Shown here piece by piece: positions 1 through 10,855 of a DNA stretch of 64,000 nt. Under the pieces are notes generated by a model. The model was not told the origin of the DNA and ran no database searches. It saw only the letters and a program-made list of their open reading frames with translations. Within the stretch, counting starts at the first letter, position 1, and each line of letters begins with the position of its first letter. Where the stretch lies: positions 23,891,001 through 23,955,000 of the forward strand of contig JALIGW010000005.1 in assembly GCA_023053685.1 (NCBI GenBank), read 5' to 3'. The translations under genes and the position numbers were made by a program. The stretch is from Diadophis punctatus similis (taxonomy: Eukaryota > Chordata > Lepidosauria > Squamata > Dipsadidae).

Positions 1-960
1 AACAAAAATGGATTTCTCCCTGTATGTCTATGTAGCTAATGCTGGTCTGATCTTTTACATGCAAACACTAGGGTGTCCCAGAAAGTTGGAGGAATGCTGA
101 GGATAGTATTCAATTAAAGTTGTATGTTTTTCACAGATATTTTGGTTACAGTTTTGTTTTCTTTAAATTCCACTCTATTGTAATTGGGTCTGCTGTGATG
201 GGTGCTTATTTCTACTGCTCACAGAACAGCTTGTCCCACCTTTTAACTTGCTAGCACACTTTGCAAACAAAGGAAGGTTAGGCTGCAAATCAAAATTAAA
301 TGTATTTAGATGCCATTGCCAAGGAGTTTTTGTTTTTATTTTCTGCTATTGCTCAGAATTTTTTAAAATCGCTGATAGTCAAGTGTATTTCAGAAGTCTT
401 ATGGATTACAGTACACACATTTCTGACATAAATGCTAGGTTTTTTAAAAAAAATATAGCATCATGATTACATTTGCTCAATAAGTTTTTTAAAAATACCT
501 CAAAATCCAAAATAAGCAAGCTGATTAATTTTATGGCTGCTAATTGCATTCATTGCTATGCAAGCTTGGATAATGATAAGGGTAATCAAATCTCATGCTT
601 CAGGGTATATGCTCATCACCTGTGCATTTCAGAAAGGCTCCCCCCCCCCATACAGAAGGAAGTAATTAACTAGATATAGAGCAAATGGTGGTTCCATTTT
701 TGGTTTGTCTGTATTTATTGTCTGCAATCCCATTTCCTGAGCAGGAGTCTAGGAACAAGGATAATGGATTCCACTGAACAATATGGATTTTCCTTGATTC
801 TTCTGGAGAACAGTATGTGTGGTAGCATAGGTTTAAATTAACCAGAATGTATTATGTATTTCAGAAAAAACTGTAGAGCAGCATTCCCAACCTAGTCAAT
901 AAATCTGGAGGCAGCAAGCTGGGAAAGCCCACTGTCTTCTTTTTAAAATGTCTGTAGACT
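1..960. other. Unassigned AT-rich sequence
   Basis: I see no recognisable gene or repeat here. Open frames are under 75 codons and have no family resemblance. Confidence 0.5.
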
Positions 961-1200
961 CCATTTATTACTAAATGTGCTTGGGTGATGGAGTACATCC
1001 AAGACTTCCGCAGTCTGGCCAGCCACCTGAGAGACTGGTCCAAGTGCATGCTGGTTTACCAATGTTGGGAAAGACTAAATGAAGAACTATACCACTACTT
1101 ACCTCGGAGGATGCCATGCAACCTGCAGGCATGGTACCAATTGGCCACTGCAGTGGACATTGACCTAATGGAGTACCACAAATGCACCACAAAGGAAGAG
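961..1200 (+). pseudogene. Ty3/Gypsy-like Gag fragment
   Basis: An open stretch of roughly 80 codons reads like the capsid part of Ty3/Gypsy (Sushi/Mart type) Gag. It has the pattern EYIQDFRSLASHLRDW, then a YQ..ERLNEELYH helix, then a LQAWYQLA...D segment ending in charged residues. In that family the protein assembles the retrotransposon particle. There is no zinc knuckle, no protease or pol downstream, and no convincing start codon (GTG/ATG at 985-990 is only where the frame becomes open). It is most simply a truncated gag fossil. A captured gag-derived exon is possible but unsupported. The assignment rests on pattern recognition only. Confidence 0.5.
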
Positions 1201-1224
1201 AAGATCTATTTTAGAACATTTTGA

Positions 1225-2690
1225 TTATAGCTTATTTACTAAGCTACAGTTGGCTGGCTTCACATATTGTGCTAAACAAATCATGGTTTAGTGGTTGAAT
1301 TAATTCAGCCCCTTAAGGTATTCATTTTGTAAATCAGGCCTGTATCTCATTTCCATATACTGGTATCTCTTATTTATTTTTAATCATCTCATTCTCAACA
1401 ATATGTTTTCTTAATTTTTCATCATTTCACACTCCCACATTTCGTCACTGAACTATAATTAACAGTTTTCTGTAGAAGAAGATATGAATGGATCCTATTG
1501 AGAAACACTAGTTGAGTTTATTCCTTTAATCTCCAATAGCTGATTTGAACGTGCTAGTCACTGCCTATTGATGCCACAGACATGACATGATAAACATGCA
1601 TGTATGTCATTAGACTTTGAAAACATCTGTCTTTGGACTGATAGGATTATGTTTGCATAGCCATCACATTATATTAGCATGGAAAGCACTAGCCAAGGAG
1701 ACAATTAAAAGCTGGCTTCACTATGTCTAAACAGGAAACAGCTCTTGATAATACTAGAAAGAAAATAAAGAGGGAAGATGAAGGATTGTCATATTTTTAT
1801 TTCATTTCAAGTATTGTGTCTCTCCAAATCTTAATCAAAGATCAACAACTCTACCTATAAGAGATCACTGATATTCTAATATGGAACTGTGATATGCTTG
1901 TTATTATCTTTAATCTGTTATTTTTATTTTTAGGAGCCCCCTTGCCTTTTCCTTCTTTTTCTTTTCTTTCTGTTCCTGCATATCTGCCATCTAATTAATT
2001 GATTGGCCTTTATGTACAGCCAAATAAAATTATTCTGTTGCATTCTCTATCGAAACTACCTGTTGACACATTCATATTATCTAGTGGGCATCTTTGAATG
2101 CTGTGTGTGTGTGTTTGTGTGTAGACACATATACTTTTGTGTGGGTATTGTAAATATTCAGACTATCATCTCTTCGGCCCCATGAAAGAGGGTTTGTGAG
2201 GCAAACATTATTCCAGTGACGAGGAAGTGAAAACTGCAGTGAAGAAGTGACTCAAAGAACAGTCAACAATATTTTACAAGGCAGGGATGCATGCTCTCAT
2301 TCGAAGGTGGAACATTGCTATTGAGAGAAACGGTTACTATGTTGAGAAGTAGGGATGTGATCCACAGAGGACTAGTTTCATTTTGATGTATGCTACATGT
2401 TCCTGTGTTGGTAATTATACCTGTCCTAAAGAAAATGGAATTACTTTTTGACTCACCCTCGTACATACACAGTGTGTGTATGTGTGATTATTTGTCCATA
2501 ACTATTTTGAAACTAAAGTGTGCATTATATACATGCATACTTGATACAGAATAAAGAAAACAACAGCAAATTTGGACATATTTATCAATAAACTAGAGAG
2601 CTGAAGAGCTACCACACAGGGCTAATACCTGTATTAATCTAAAAAATATAGGACCATCTCCAAAAGCTGAGTAGATATAAGAGAGCAGTC
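1225..2690. other. Unassigned sequence
   Basis: AT-rich with a short GT-rich stretch near 2103-2121. No gene or clear element recognised. Confidence 0.5.
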
Positions 2691-2985
2691 TGTGGAGATT
2701 TTCAGTCATCAGGTCATAATTGTCTCAAAGGTGCTTTTTCAAAAAGGAAAACGGATTGTTTTTTGAGGAAGACATTTTGTTCTCATCCAAGAAGATGAAG
2801 CTTCTTGAATGAGAAGCGAAACATCTTCCTCAAGGGGAAAAAAAACCAGTCCAGTTGCCTTTTGAAAAAGCACCTATAAGACAGCAGGGTTATGTATGAG
2901 GGGTCCTTGGTGCTCTGTGAGCTTGCTTGTTTTCTTGCAGACATTTCATTACCCAAAGTAGGTAACATCATCAGTGCTAGTCTGT
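2691..2985. repeat. Foldback-type dispersed repeat
   Basis: The stretch opens with a phrase (ctgtggagattttcagtcat) that recurs in similar form at 30925-31045. It contains inverted arms: aaaggtgctttttcaaaaag near 2728 against ccttttgaaaaagcacct near 2858. The centre is a smaller palindrome around gaagatgaagcttcttgaat (2790-2810). The right part (2880-2985) includes a phrase about opposed strand reading LGNEMSARKQASSQSTKDP, which recalls 3' parts of retroelements in reptiles. I cannot assign a family; a Penelope-like or LINE 3' end is possible. Confidence 0.45.
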
Positions 2986-4062
2986 TTACATATGTCTAGA
3001 AAACAAGTAGGGTTACATATATCTAGAAAACAATTCGGATGTGCCTTAGTCCTCCCACATATTAGATGCTTCCTGCTAGCTGGACTTTTTTCAGGCTTTC
3101 ACATAAGCCTGATGAAAGTTGGCACTACTGTAAGATCCACTTTAATGAGTGGATTTCTTAAAGCAGCAATAACATTATCTCAGGTGTCTTGAACTCTACA
3201 ACATATTTGAAACTGTTGAATAACAGAAAAAAATTGTGTGCTCATGTGTGATCTGAAGCTTGCTTTCTGAAAAAAAAATTATTATTATTTTGGAGTGCAC
3301 ATAGCCTCATAAAATTCTGCCACCATGGGGCAATAAAATCTGTAATGTGCAAATGCTAAGGAAAAGGAATTACAATTATATGCAAACCGGGTTCTAAAAT
3401 AGAATGAGTGATATAACTATTAAATTTATGGTCTTGGACCAAAGCAGTGTAACTTTGTCCTATAATCCAATACAGTCATATTTTCGGCAATAGAATAATA
3501 AAAGCAGTGAAATAAGCAACAATGACAAACACTAAAAACATAGTTAAATATCATTGCATGTGAAAACCCAGTACAAAGAAAAAGAGTAATGCTGTTTAAT
3601 AGTATTAAATAAAATTCTTGGAAAAAGGAAGAATTCTTTTTGACACTGAAGGATATTAATCTTAGTTGTATCGGACAACTTTGATCTGAATGAGTTATAA
3701 AGATTTCTCAATAATTATGTAGTGTTTCACCTTGGATATCACCATGGGTATTTCTTCTTAATCACACATTTTATTTATTATTGGGTTTATTTGGAACATC
3801 TCATGCTGATATAATCTAAGACCAAAGTGGAAGCATTTGCACTGCAACATTGTGTGTGATATGCATTGCTCTATTTGCCACAGAACCTACTTTGACCTTG
3901 CTGGATCTAATCAGTTAATCCAGTATGACCTGATCACCACTTTCAGGAGAAAGGTACCAGCCATCAACCTGCATCTTAGCTGCTTTGCTATCAATGGTAA
4001 GTTTTTTCAAAATGTGTTCAGCACCGGTAGAATCCGAACTTACAAAAACATATGTTTTTTCT
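2986..4062. other. Unassigned sequence
   Basis: No recognised repeat. An open frame from 3837 runs into a donor-like gtaagt at 3997-4002, but no acceptor or homology supports an exon. Confidence 0.45.
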
Positions 4063-4312
4063 ATAGCAATAGCAATAGCAATAGCAATAGCACTTAGACT
4101 TATATACCACTTTACAGTGCTTTATAGCCCTCTCTAAGCAGTTTACTGAGTCAGTATATTGCCCCCAACAATTTGGGTCCTCATTTTACCCACCTCGGAA
4201 GGATGAGTCAAACTTGAGCCTAGTGAGATTCGAACTGCCAAATTGCAGGCAGCTGGCAGGCAGCAGAAGTAGCTTGGAGTACTGCACTCTAACCACTGCG
4301 CCACTTCAGCTC
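4063..4312 (-). mobile_element. tRNA-derived SINE with (GCTATT)n tail, copy 1
   Basis: Read on the minus strand: a tRNA-like head (gagctgaagtggcgcagtgg) with a box A-like segment and a box B-like segment (gttcgaatctc), a body with tgaggacccaaattgttggg, then a tail-proximal part (tatataagtctaagtgc) and a (GCTATT)n tail at 4063-4090. The 3' body resembles L2/MIR-type tails. At least five other copies lie in this window. Retrotransposed by RNA polymerase III transcription and LINE machinery in trans; non-coding. Confidence 0.85.
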
Positions 4313-4355
4313 ATAGATTTCAAATAATTTAAAAAGATGTTTTAAACATCTTTAT

Positions 4356-4544
4356 CAGTGGTGAAATTCAAAAATTTTCCCTACCGGTTCTGTGGGCATG
4401 GCTTGGTGGGGCATGGCTTGGTGGTGGTCATGTGACTGGGTGGCCATGGCCAACTCGATATCACTCACATCGAGGGGTGCCTCACCCAGCCCCTCCCCTA
4501 CCAGCTCGCCCTAGCCGGTCCAAGCCGGTCGAATTTTGCCCCTG
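4356..4544. mobile_element. hAT-type MITE (cagtggtgaaattc family)
   Basis: Terminal inverted repeats cagtggtgaaattc and gaattttgcccctg bound a 189-bp non-coding element. It is flanked by 8-bp duplications, atctttat (4348-4355) and atgtttat (4545-4552), matching at 7 of 8. The 8-bp duplication and CAG...CTG ends are typical of hAT transposons. The interior repeats tggggcatggcttggtgg-like phrases and has no reading frame, so it must have moved with a transposase in trans. Confidence 0.85.
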
Positions 4545-4552
4545 ATGTTTAT

Positions 4553-5807
4553 GTTTATGTCTACAGTATTTATAATGGATATGATACTGTTGTCATTATT
4601 ATATAAAACTAATAATTAAGCACGGTAGAAATACTGTGATTCAGAATTCTTATGAAAAAGATCCCCCTACCTTTAATTGCTAAAAAAATATCTATGTTAT
4701 TCAAATAAAATGTCTGTCCAATCAACATGCTATTAACTCTATTGGGCTGTAGTTGAGATTGGTGGGGCAGGAATTATCTTTCCATCACCTGTTATCTGAA
4801 AAATAGAAGTTAAAGTCTTCATAGAAGAGTGCTATAGCATCTCCAAGTTATACAATAGGTAGAAATCCAGCAAAAAACTGTATACAAATAAATTAAGTCT
4901 AAGGGCTTTGCTTTTAATAGATGTGTTGAAAGTAGAGTTTGAGCCACTCTGAGAAAAATTACATCTCAACTTCTTGGATACCACCAAAGCATACATGATC
5001 CCATATGGTAATGCATCCGATTACTCTGTAAGCAACATGGTAACCTCTAGATATTTCTGAGTTTGTCCCTCTTTTGGAATCCAAATGTAAAGAGAACATT
5101 GGATTATGTACTTCTGCCTGTAACTGGTAGCAGTGATTGTATTAACAGGACAGATGTTTTTATGATGGTGTTGTTTGTGTGAACATGTTTAATATTGCTT
5201 CCCAATTACATCTGTATTGTCTCCCAGGGGTTTATTTCCTCAGGTAAATGACTCATGTTAGCATATGTTTGAGAGATCAAGGCTATCATCCTTCATGCTT
5301 TGTGTTATAGAAAACACCTGACAATATTGATCAAACAAAAGCTCTACAGTATCCACATAGGCAATATAATTCCAGAGTTGGTGTATGAAACATTTCCCTT
5401 GTCTCTGTTGCAATTATTAATGAATGGAATAAAGCTGCAGGTGAGCACAAAGGGCTGCTGTTCTTTTCTGGTTTTCTTGCAATATCAGCAGTCCAGATTG
5501 TATACTAACACCATGTATCATACCTGGAAATACACCAGTTGTTGATAGATAGGTATTTGTGAAAGGTATATTTAAAAATGAAAAGCCAGCTATCTCTGAT
5601 TGGGCTGACCCGGGACTTTTAAATACAGTATTCTTCTTTGTGAGATGAAATCAGGGGCTTATTGGGGATTTGATAATTTGAAAAGTTAAGAATTGTGCAG
5701 TCTTAGTGCTTTTGTGAAGAAGCTATGCTCCATGCCTGTAATGTGATGCACAATATGCAATTCATTTTTCTGTTGTATATTCCCAAGTTAAATTGATTAA
5801 AAATCCA
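4553..5807. other. Unassigned sequence
   Basis: AT-rich, no recognisable gene or repeat. Confidence 0.45.
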
Positions 5808-5812
5808 TATAG

Positions 5813-6205
5813 TATCAGGGTTCCAAGCAACATCCCCAACGAAAGAAGACTCCGAGGCTAGACATTCCTCAAAGTTCCAATGTATTAGAGATGGCATATT
5901 GGCACATCTGGGAAAACCTGAATCTGAAAACTTCCGGGTTTTCCCCACCCAAAAGAAAGTCCAAGTCCCTTCCCCTGCACCCACATGTCCATCACATGGT
6001 CCAATAAATGCACCATCCCATCTGGAGATGCCTTCCAGCCACATCCCTACAGGTGCAGGACAGAGTGACCTTGACTCTTGGAGAAAGGAATGTTATTAGA
6101 ACTATATATCTTCCCAACTCCATACAATCCCCCCTCCCAGTTTCCCACACACTAAATGTGGCAGGTCTGAAGATCCAATGCCCAAGATGGCTTCCAGGCC
6201 TGACA
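5813..6205 (-). mobile_element. Probable solo LTR (minus strand)
   Basis: On the minus strand the unit starts TGTCAGGCC and ends CCCTGATA, the near-inverted TGTCAGG...CCTGACA termini expected of an LTR. Flanks are tatag (5808-5812) and tagag (6206-6210), a 4/5 match for a 5-bp duplication. The end (ggaaccctgata) resembles that of the LTR at 10268-10850 (ggaacctgaca), suggesting related families. No internal retroviral region is adjacent, so it is a solo LTR. Open frames here are chance. Confidence 0.65.
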
Positions 6206-6264
6206 TAGAGAGTTTTATAATCATGCAATTTGTTGAATGTTCGGTTATAAGACACTTGTGTATT

Positions 6265-6346
6265 ATAGCAATCATAATAGCAATAGCACTTAGACGTATA
6301 TACCGCTTCACAGTGTTTTACTGAACTCTCTGAGGTTTACAAATGT
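6265..6346 (-). mobile_element. SINE (GCTATT tail), copy 2, 3' part
   Basis: Contains the tail (aatagcaatagcac) and the adjacent body up to gaggtttacaaatg of the same SINE as at 4063-4312. Its head lies at 6853-7013, after a LINE fragment. The SINE consensus junction (gtttacagagtcagcatattgc) is broken here, so the LINE inserted into the SINE. Confidence 0.75.
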
Positions 6347-6852
6347 TTATTTATTTATTTATTTATTTGTCAAACATGTATAGGATAGTAGTGGATTGTA
6401 TAAACATAAGTAAAAAGTAACGATAAAAGAGGACAATAGGACAGTAGGACAGGGACGGTAGGCACAGTGGTACGCTTATGCACGCCCCTTACAGACCTCT
6501 TAGAAACGGGGAGAGGTCGACTGTAGACAGTCTAAGGTTAAAGTTTTTGGGGTTTGGGGAAGAAACCACAGAGTCAGGTAGTGCATTCCAGGCATTGATC
6601 ACTCTGTTGCTGAAGTCGTATTTTCTGCAGTCGAGTTTGGAGTGCTTTACATTTAGTTTGAATCTATTATGTGCTCGTGTATTGTTGCGGTTGAAGCTGA
6701 AGTAGTCATTAACAGGAAGGATATTTTGGTATATGATTTTATGAACTACATTTAGATCAGATCGGAGGCAACGTAGTTGTAAATTGTCTAATCCCAGTAT
6801 TTCAAGTCTGGTGGCATAAGGTATTTTGTTGTGAGCGGAGGAGTGAAGGAGC
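6347..6852 (-). mobile_element. CR1-group-like LINE 3' fragment inside a SINE
   Basis: The minus strand encodes the C-terminal end of a LINE ORF2: IPYATRLEILGLDNL, then ILPVNDYFSFNRNNTRAHN, then NAWNALPDSVVSSPNPKNFN, ending LSPFLRGL (stop near 6489). A 3' UTR follows and ends in tgacaaataaataaataaa (near 6343-6370). Three other copies of this family are in the window (8957, 12917, 26303). It belongs to the jockey/CR1 superfamily by look, but I cannot fix the clade. 5' truncated. Confidence 0.75.
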
Positions 6853-7013
6853 ATATTGCTCCCTACAATCTGAGTCCTCATTTTACTGACCTCAGAAGGA
6901 TGGAAGGCTGAGTCAACCCTGAGCCGGTCAGGATCGAACTGCTGGCAGTTGGCAGAATTAGAATTAGCTTGCAAAAATACTGCATTCTAACCACTATGCC
7001 ACCATGGTTCCTT
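6853..7013 (-). mobile_element. SINE (GCTATT tail), copy 2, head part
   Basis: Continues the SINE broken at 6346: atattgctccctac, then aaggatggaaggctgagtca, then the tRNA-like head ending tgccaccatggttcc. Together with 6265-6346 it makes one SINE. Confidence 0.75.
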
Positions 7014-7050
7014 TGTGGCATAGTGGTTAGAATGCAGTATTGCAGGCTAA
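6964..7050. repeat. Head-to-head SINE head palindrome
   Basis: The minus-strand SINE head (6964-7003) is followed after about 10 bp by a plus-strand copy of the same head (7014-7050: tggcatagtggttagaatgc and agtattgcaggctaa). The two form an inverted repeat of about 37 bp. The plus-strand copy has no SINE body after it, so it is an inverted fragment and not a second full SINE. Confidence 0.75.
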
Positions 7051-7119
7051 CTCTCATTTATCTTTCAGTTAAATGTCAATTATCATTTGGGGCTGATATT
7101 TTCTAGAACAACCAGAAAG

Positions 7120-7120
<1 letters not shown>

Positions 7121-7210
<90 letters not shown>

Positions 7211-7298
7211 TTCCTTCCTTCCTTCCTTCCTTCCTTCCTTCCTTCCTTCCTTCTTTCCTTCCTTCCTTCCTTCCTTCCTTTCTTTCTTTCTTCCTTTC
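7121..7298. repeat. (CTAT)n-(CTTT)n-(CCTT)n microsatellite
   Basis: Starts with a few ctat units, followed by about 15-20 cttt units and then cctt units, ending in cttt. Purely simple repeat; the translated frame is artificial. Confidence 0.95.
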
Positions 7299-7300
7299 CC

Positions 7301-8956
7301 TAAAATCTACTTCTACCAGCAGCTAGCTGTTTTGTGAAAGCTTGAAAGAGTACAGTAGTCAATATATTTTACCTATCCTCCTTGGCTTTGACTTTCTTCT
7401 TTTCATGGACTCAGTTGTGAGCATTTACAAAAATGCACACTTCAAAGAATCATCACATTCAACATGCTTAAACAAAGTAATCAAAACACCAATCTTCTAT
7501 ATTTGTGCAAGTTGTGAAGCTTGGCTAGTTTTAACTATTGTTGATCTTGTTGTGGCTTTGGGTGTTCTGGAAATACAGTTACTTTGGTTACTTTATGTTG
7601 TGCAAACCTAGAAAAAGGGTTAATTCAGTAACCAAGATAAGTATGTTAGCTGTTGCTTGATATATACATAAAATAAATGGTGAAAACTTGGCCAGTACAG
7701 GTATACGGAACCCTGCTATTTCTCTCTTCCCCAAGGCATCCATTTATGCATTAGACACTTTGAAGGAAATAAAAACAGTGGGAATTTTTGAATGGAGAAG
7801 CTACAAACCCAGGAAGAATTCAGCCAGAGTTGTGGAAAGCTGCATTTCCTCAAGGACAATCTGTTGGGGATTGCATGGCACGTGAGTATGAAACTAGAAA
7901 TAAATAGGGATACAGTCAAATATCTTTTTCTCCCCCTCTCCCCATTTGATACTTCTCTTTTACTTTTTTCCCCTTTATAATATCCTTCCCTACTGTCTTC
8001 TATAATTTCTTGCTTTAGGCTTGCAAATTTTTCATCCCAGCATCGAGCATCTACTCCACTGTTTTTATGATTCAGTTACCACCTACCCTGATGCCGTTTC
8101 TCCTTTGTCAAAAAGTCTTACCTGCTTTTCTGTATAACATACAGTTATGCCCTGAACTGTATTTATTGCAAACATCTTTACCTACTGGTTAATTTTCATT
8201 AATTGATGCTGCATCATAAATTTCTAATTGTTGCATTTTCCTAAGTATGAACTGTATACGCATCATTTTCAGTAGATTTTCTATCTTGTTTTCCACCTCC
8301 ATTTTAAATTTTCCCAAAGTAGGAAACAAAGATTTTTGCTCCTTTTACCTGATTTAACTACAGCAAACCGAAGAGGGAGGGAGGAATTGTCAGAAGAAGG
8401 CAATGATCATATGCCATGCAAACATCACTGTAACACCAAATTTGCATTTTCTCTTTCAAGAAAGGCTAGAAGTACTTCTCTGTCTTTAAAAAACATCACT
8501 AGGAGATAATTTTCGCTTCTCTTGCTTGTCCATGCCCTACCATTTGTATTAAATACTGTTTTTACAACACAACTGTAGCTACACATGTCAGGCCCAGAGA
8601 GGGCTTAGGTAAAGCGTAGAAGAACTGTACAAATAATTCAGATTTGTGTTTCTGGTGAGCCAAATGATTACTCAACTCTCTTCCAATAATCAACAAAGAT
8701 TCTTCTTTCATACCATGTTTATTCACCTAAAAGCAAACCTGTTATATGTGCAAGAGTGTGGGTGTCACATTAACAAATAGACATACCATTATTATACAGA
8801 AATAAATAGAAGAATTATACATCCACATATGCTAGATATTTTAATACCACATTTATTCAAGAGTGGATTTTAATTTAAGCTGAACTCTCCATCCCAAAAG
8901 CCATAAAACTTCGTCACTTCTCAGCAATTTAAATGAGGCTTCCAAATAAATATAAT
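7301..8956. other. Unassigned sequence
   Basis: No recognised gene or repeat. Confidence 0.45.
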
Positions 8957-9640
8957 ATATTTTATTATTTTTGTATTTATTTATTTGTCAAACAAAAATT
9001 ACAAATTGGAATGGACAAAATGAAAAAAATGTGATAGGGATTATAGGCACCTTAGTGCACTTACACACAACCCCTTAGGAACCTCTTAAATATGGGATGA
9101 GGGCCACAGAAGTTAAGTTGGAATTAAAACTGTGAAAATTAGTAACTGAGACAACTGAATTTGGTAAGATATTTGACAACTCTGTTAAAAAAATCAATTT
9201 TTAATAATCAATTTTAAAGTGGTTTACATTAAGTTTAAAGCGGACGCATTACAATTAAAAGTAAAAAAATCATTTACAGGTAAGATATTACTATGTACAA
9301 TTTTGTATGCAATACCTAAATCTGACCAAGTGTCACAGTTCTAAACTATCCAAACCAAGAATTTCAAGCCAAGTAGCATAATGTATTCTATTATGGACAG
9401 AAGAGTGAAAAAAAATGTAAATTATTTCTGAACTCTCTCAATTGTATTAATGTCTGCTATGTGGTCAGGATTCCAAATAGTTGAACAATATTCTAGGATT
9501 GGCCTAACATATGTTTTGTAAGCTCTAGTGAGCAATACAGTATTCCCCCCCCCCAAAACAAACTTTGTATAATTACATTCGCAACTTTTAGTGCTTTTTT
9601 ATATGGTGTATTTATTTTCCAGAAAGATCTGCAATTTAAA
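8957..9640 (-). mobile_element. Old CR1-group-like LINE fragment
   Basis: Minus-strand copy of the family at 6347-6852: tail region (tatttatttatttgtcaaac), the gtgcacttacacacaacccc region and the aagaatttcaagcc segment align with the other copies. Many substitutions and stops mean it is an older insertion. A run of C near 9545-9554 lies within it. Confidence 0.7.
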
Positions 9641-9884
9641 ATAATCCACCCCAAAAAGAACAGTTAGGGAAAAATAATCTATTTTCAATACCAAAATGTA
9701 AGGGATGTAAAAGGATTTTTTGTTTGTTTTAAAATTATTTTTGACAGGAAAAAAAATCTATCTTTCACGTAAATATACAACAGGTGTAGAGAAACACTAC
9801 ATACACAGCTTAGAGACTTCAGGTGGTCTTCTTGATGCCACTCCCACTATTACTACAAGAAAAAATGAGGTTCTAAACATTCCC

Positions 9885-10115
9885 TATCCTTAAAAGGTTA
9901 AATCATGGCAACTGGACCAAAGTTTACTAAAACTGAGACATTTCATTACTCATCCAAGTTACTTCTTCAGTCAAAATGAAAATTTTTGATAGGCAGAGAG
10001 TCAGAGAGTTGTTAGAAAGAACCAACTCTTGCCACAAAGACTGCAGGGGTTTTCTCCCCAAATGAAAACTTTAATAAACTTTGGTCCACTTGCCATGATT
10101 TAACCTTTTAAGATA
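9885..10115. repeat. Inverted repeat with 42-bp arms
   Basis: Arms at 9885-9926 and 10074-10115 match with few mismatches (ttaaaaggttaaatcatggc on one side, gccatgatttaaccttttaa on the other). The loop is about 150 bp and contains catttcattactcatccaag, which recalls the foldback repeat at 2691-2985. Likely a foldback or retroelement 3'-end derivative. Confidence 0.7.
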
Positions 10116-10267
10116 CTTTTGGCCTGGATGATTGAATCTTCATTTACATATTCCCTCTATCCGTATTTTTATATCTGAAATCAATCCATCAATAGGTTTG
10201 TGCACTTAATATAAGAAGTTAATGTCACATGAATAATATTGTTGAGGCAGCCTTAATTTGAACCCTG

Positions 10268-10850
10268 TGTCAGCCCCAGCGCATCCGGTGCCACGTCGCA
10301 GGGGGTCGCATTGGGAGCAACGGAGCCTCCGGCAGCAACAGCTCACCTAAAAGCACCACACGGTAGGCGGGCAAGTCTTGATGACGTGGGCGGCACGCCA
10401 AAGCTTCCCCGGCTCAGCTGGAAGCTCCGGACGGCAGGCAGATGATTATTAATGACATGGGTGGCACGGTGAAGCTTCCCCGGCTCAGCCGGAGACGTGA
10501 CAGGCTTCCCCCACCTCTACTCTGTATAGCACAGACGGCTATATAACCGTTTAGAGACGATAGCTAGCCTAGCCCATGGAATATGAGCTATCTCATGAAT
10601 AATCAGATGGAGTGCCTGCCAGGTGGGGGGCTCCTCAAACAGGCATACGGGGCAGGGTGGGGCGGGACTAATTGCCAGCAGGGTGGGGCTGCACTAATGA
10701 TGGGGTTGAGGGCTTTATCAGGTGGTGGGGAGCACGGAGCGGTAGCTCCAACAATTTTCTCTTTTCACTAAGTGTGGGTGTCAGTTTGTGCCAGTGTAAA
10801 ATAAACAAGGTTCAAGCCTTCATCTTGTTTCATTGCATTGGAACCTGACA
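10268..10850 (+). mobile_element. Solo LTR with perfect 5-bp duplication
   Basis: Starts tgtcagcccc and ends ggaacctgaca, with inverted termini TGTCAG/CTGACA. Flanks are ccctg at 10263-10267 and 10851-10855, a perfect 5-bp duplication. A TATA-like tatataa lies at 10540-10546 and a poly(A) signal aataaa at 10800-10805. A 71-bp-spaced internal duplication is present (gcttccccggctcag near 10401 and 10472). The frame at 10583-10771 is a chance frame. No gag/pol is adjacent, so the internal part was lost by LTR-LTR recombination. GC-rich compared with its surroundings. Ty3/Gypsy is likely but not proven. Confidence 0.88.
10540..10546 (+). promoter_or_regulatory. TATA-like box of the solo LTR
   Basis: The tatataa is in the right position for an LTR promoter, with aataaa about 260 bp downstream within the same LTR. 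Inferred, not tested. Confidence 0.6.
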
Positions 10851-10855
10851 CCCTG

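Noticed and set aside
3837..4002. Open frame ending at a donor-like gtaagt (3997-4002)
   Set aside because: No acceptor with a pyrimidine tract upstream, no recognisable domain, and frames of this length are expected by chance.
10583..10771. 62-codon frame in the solo LTR
   Set aside because: G-rich LTR sequence; no homology.
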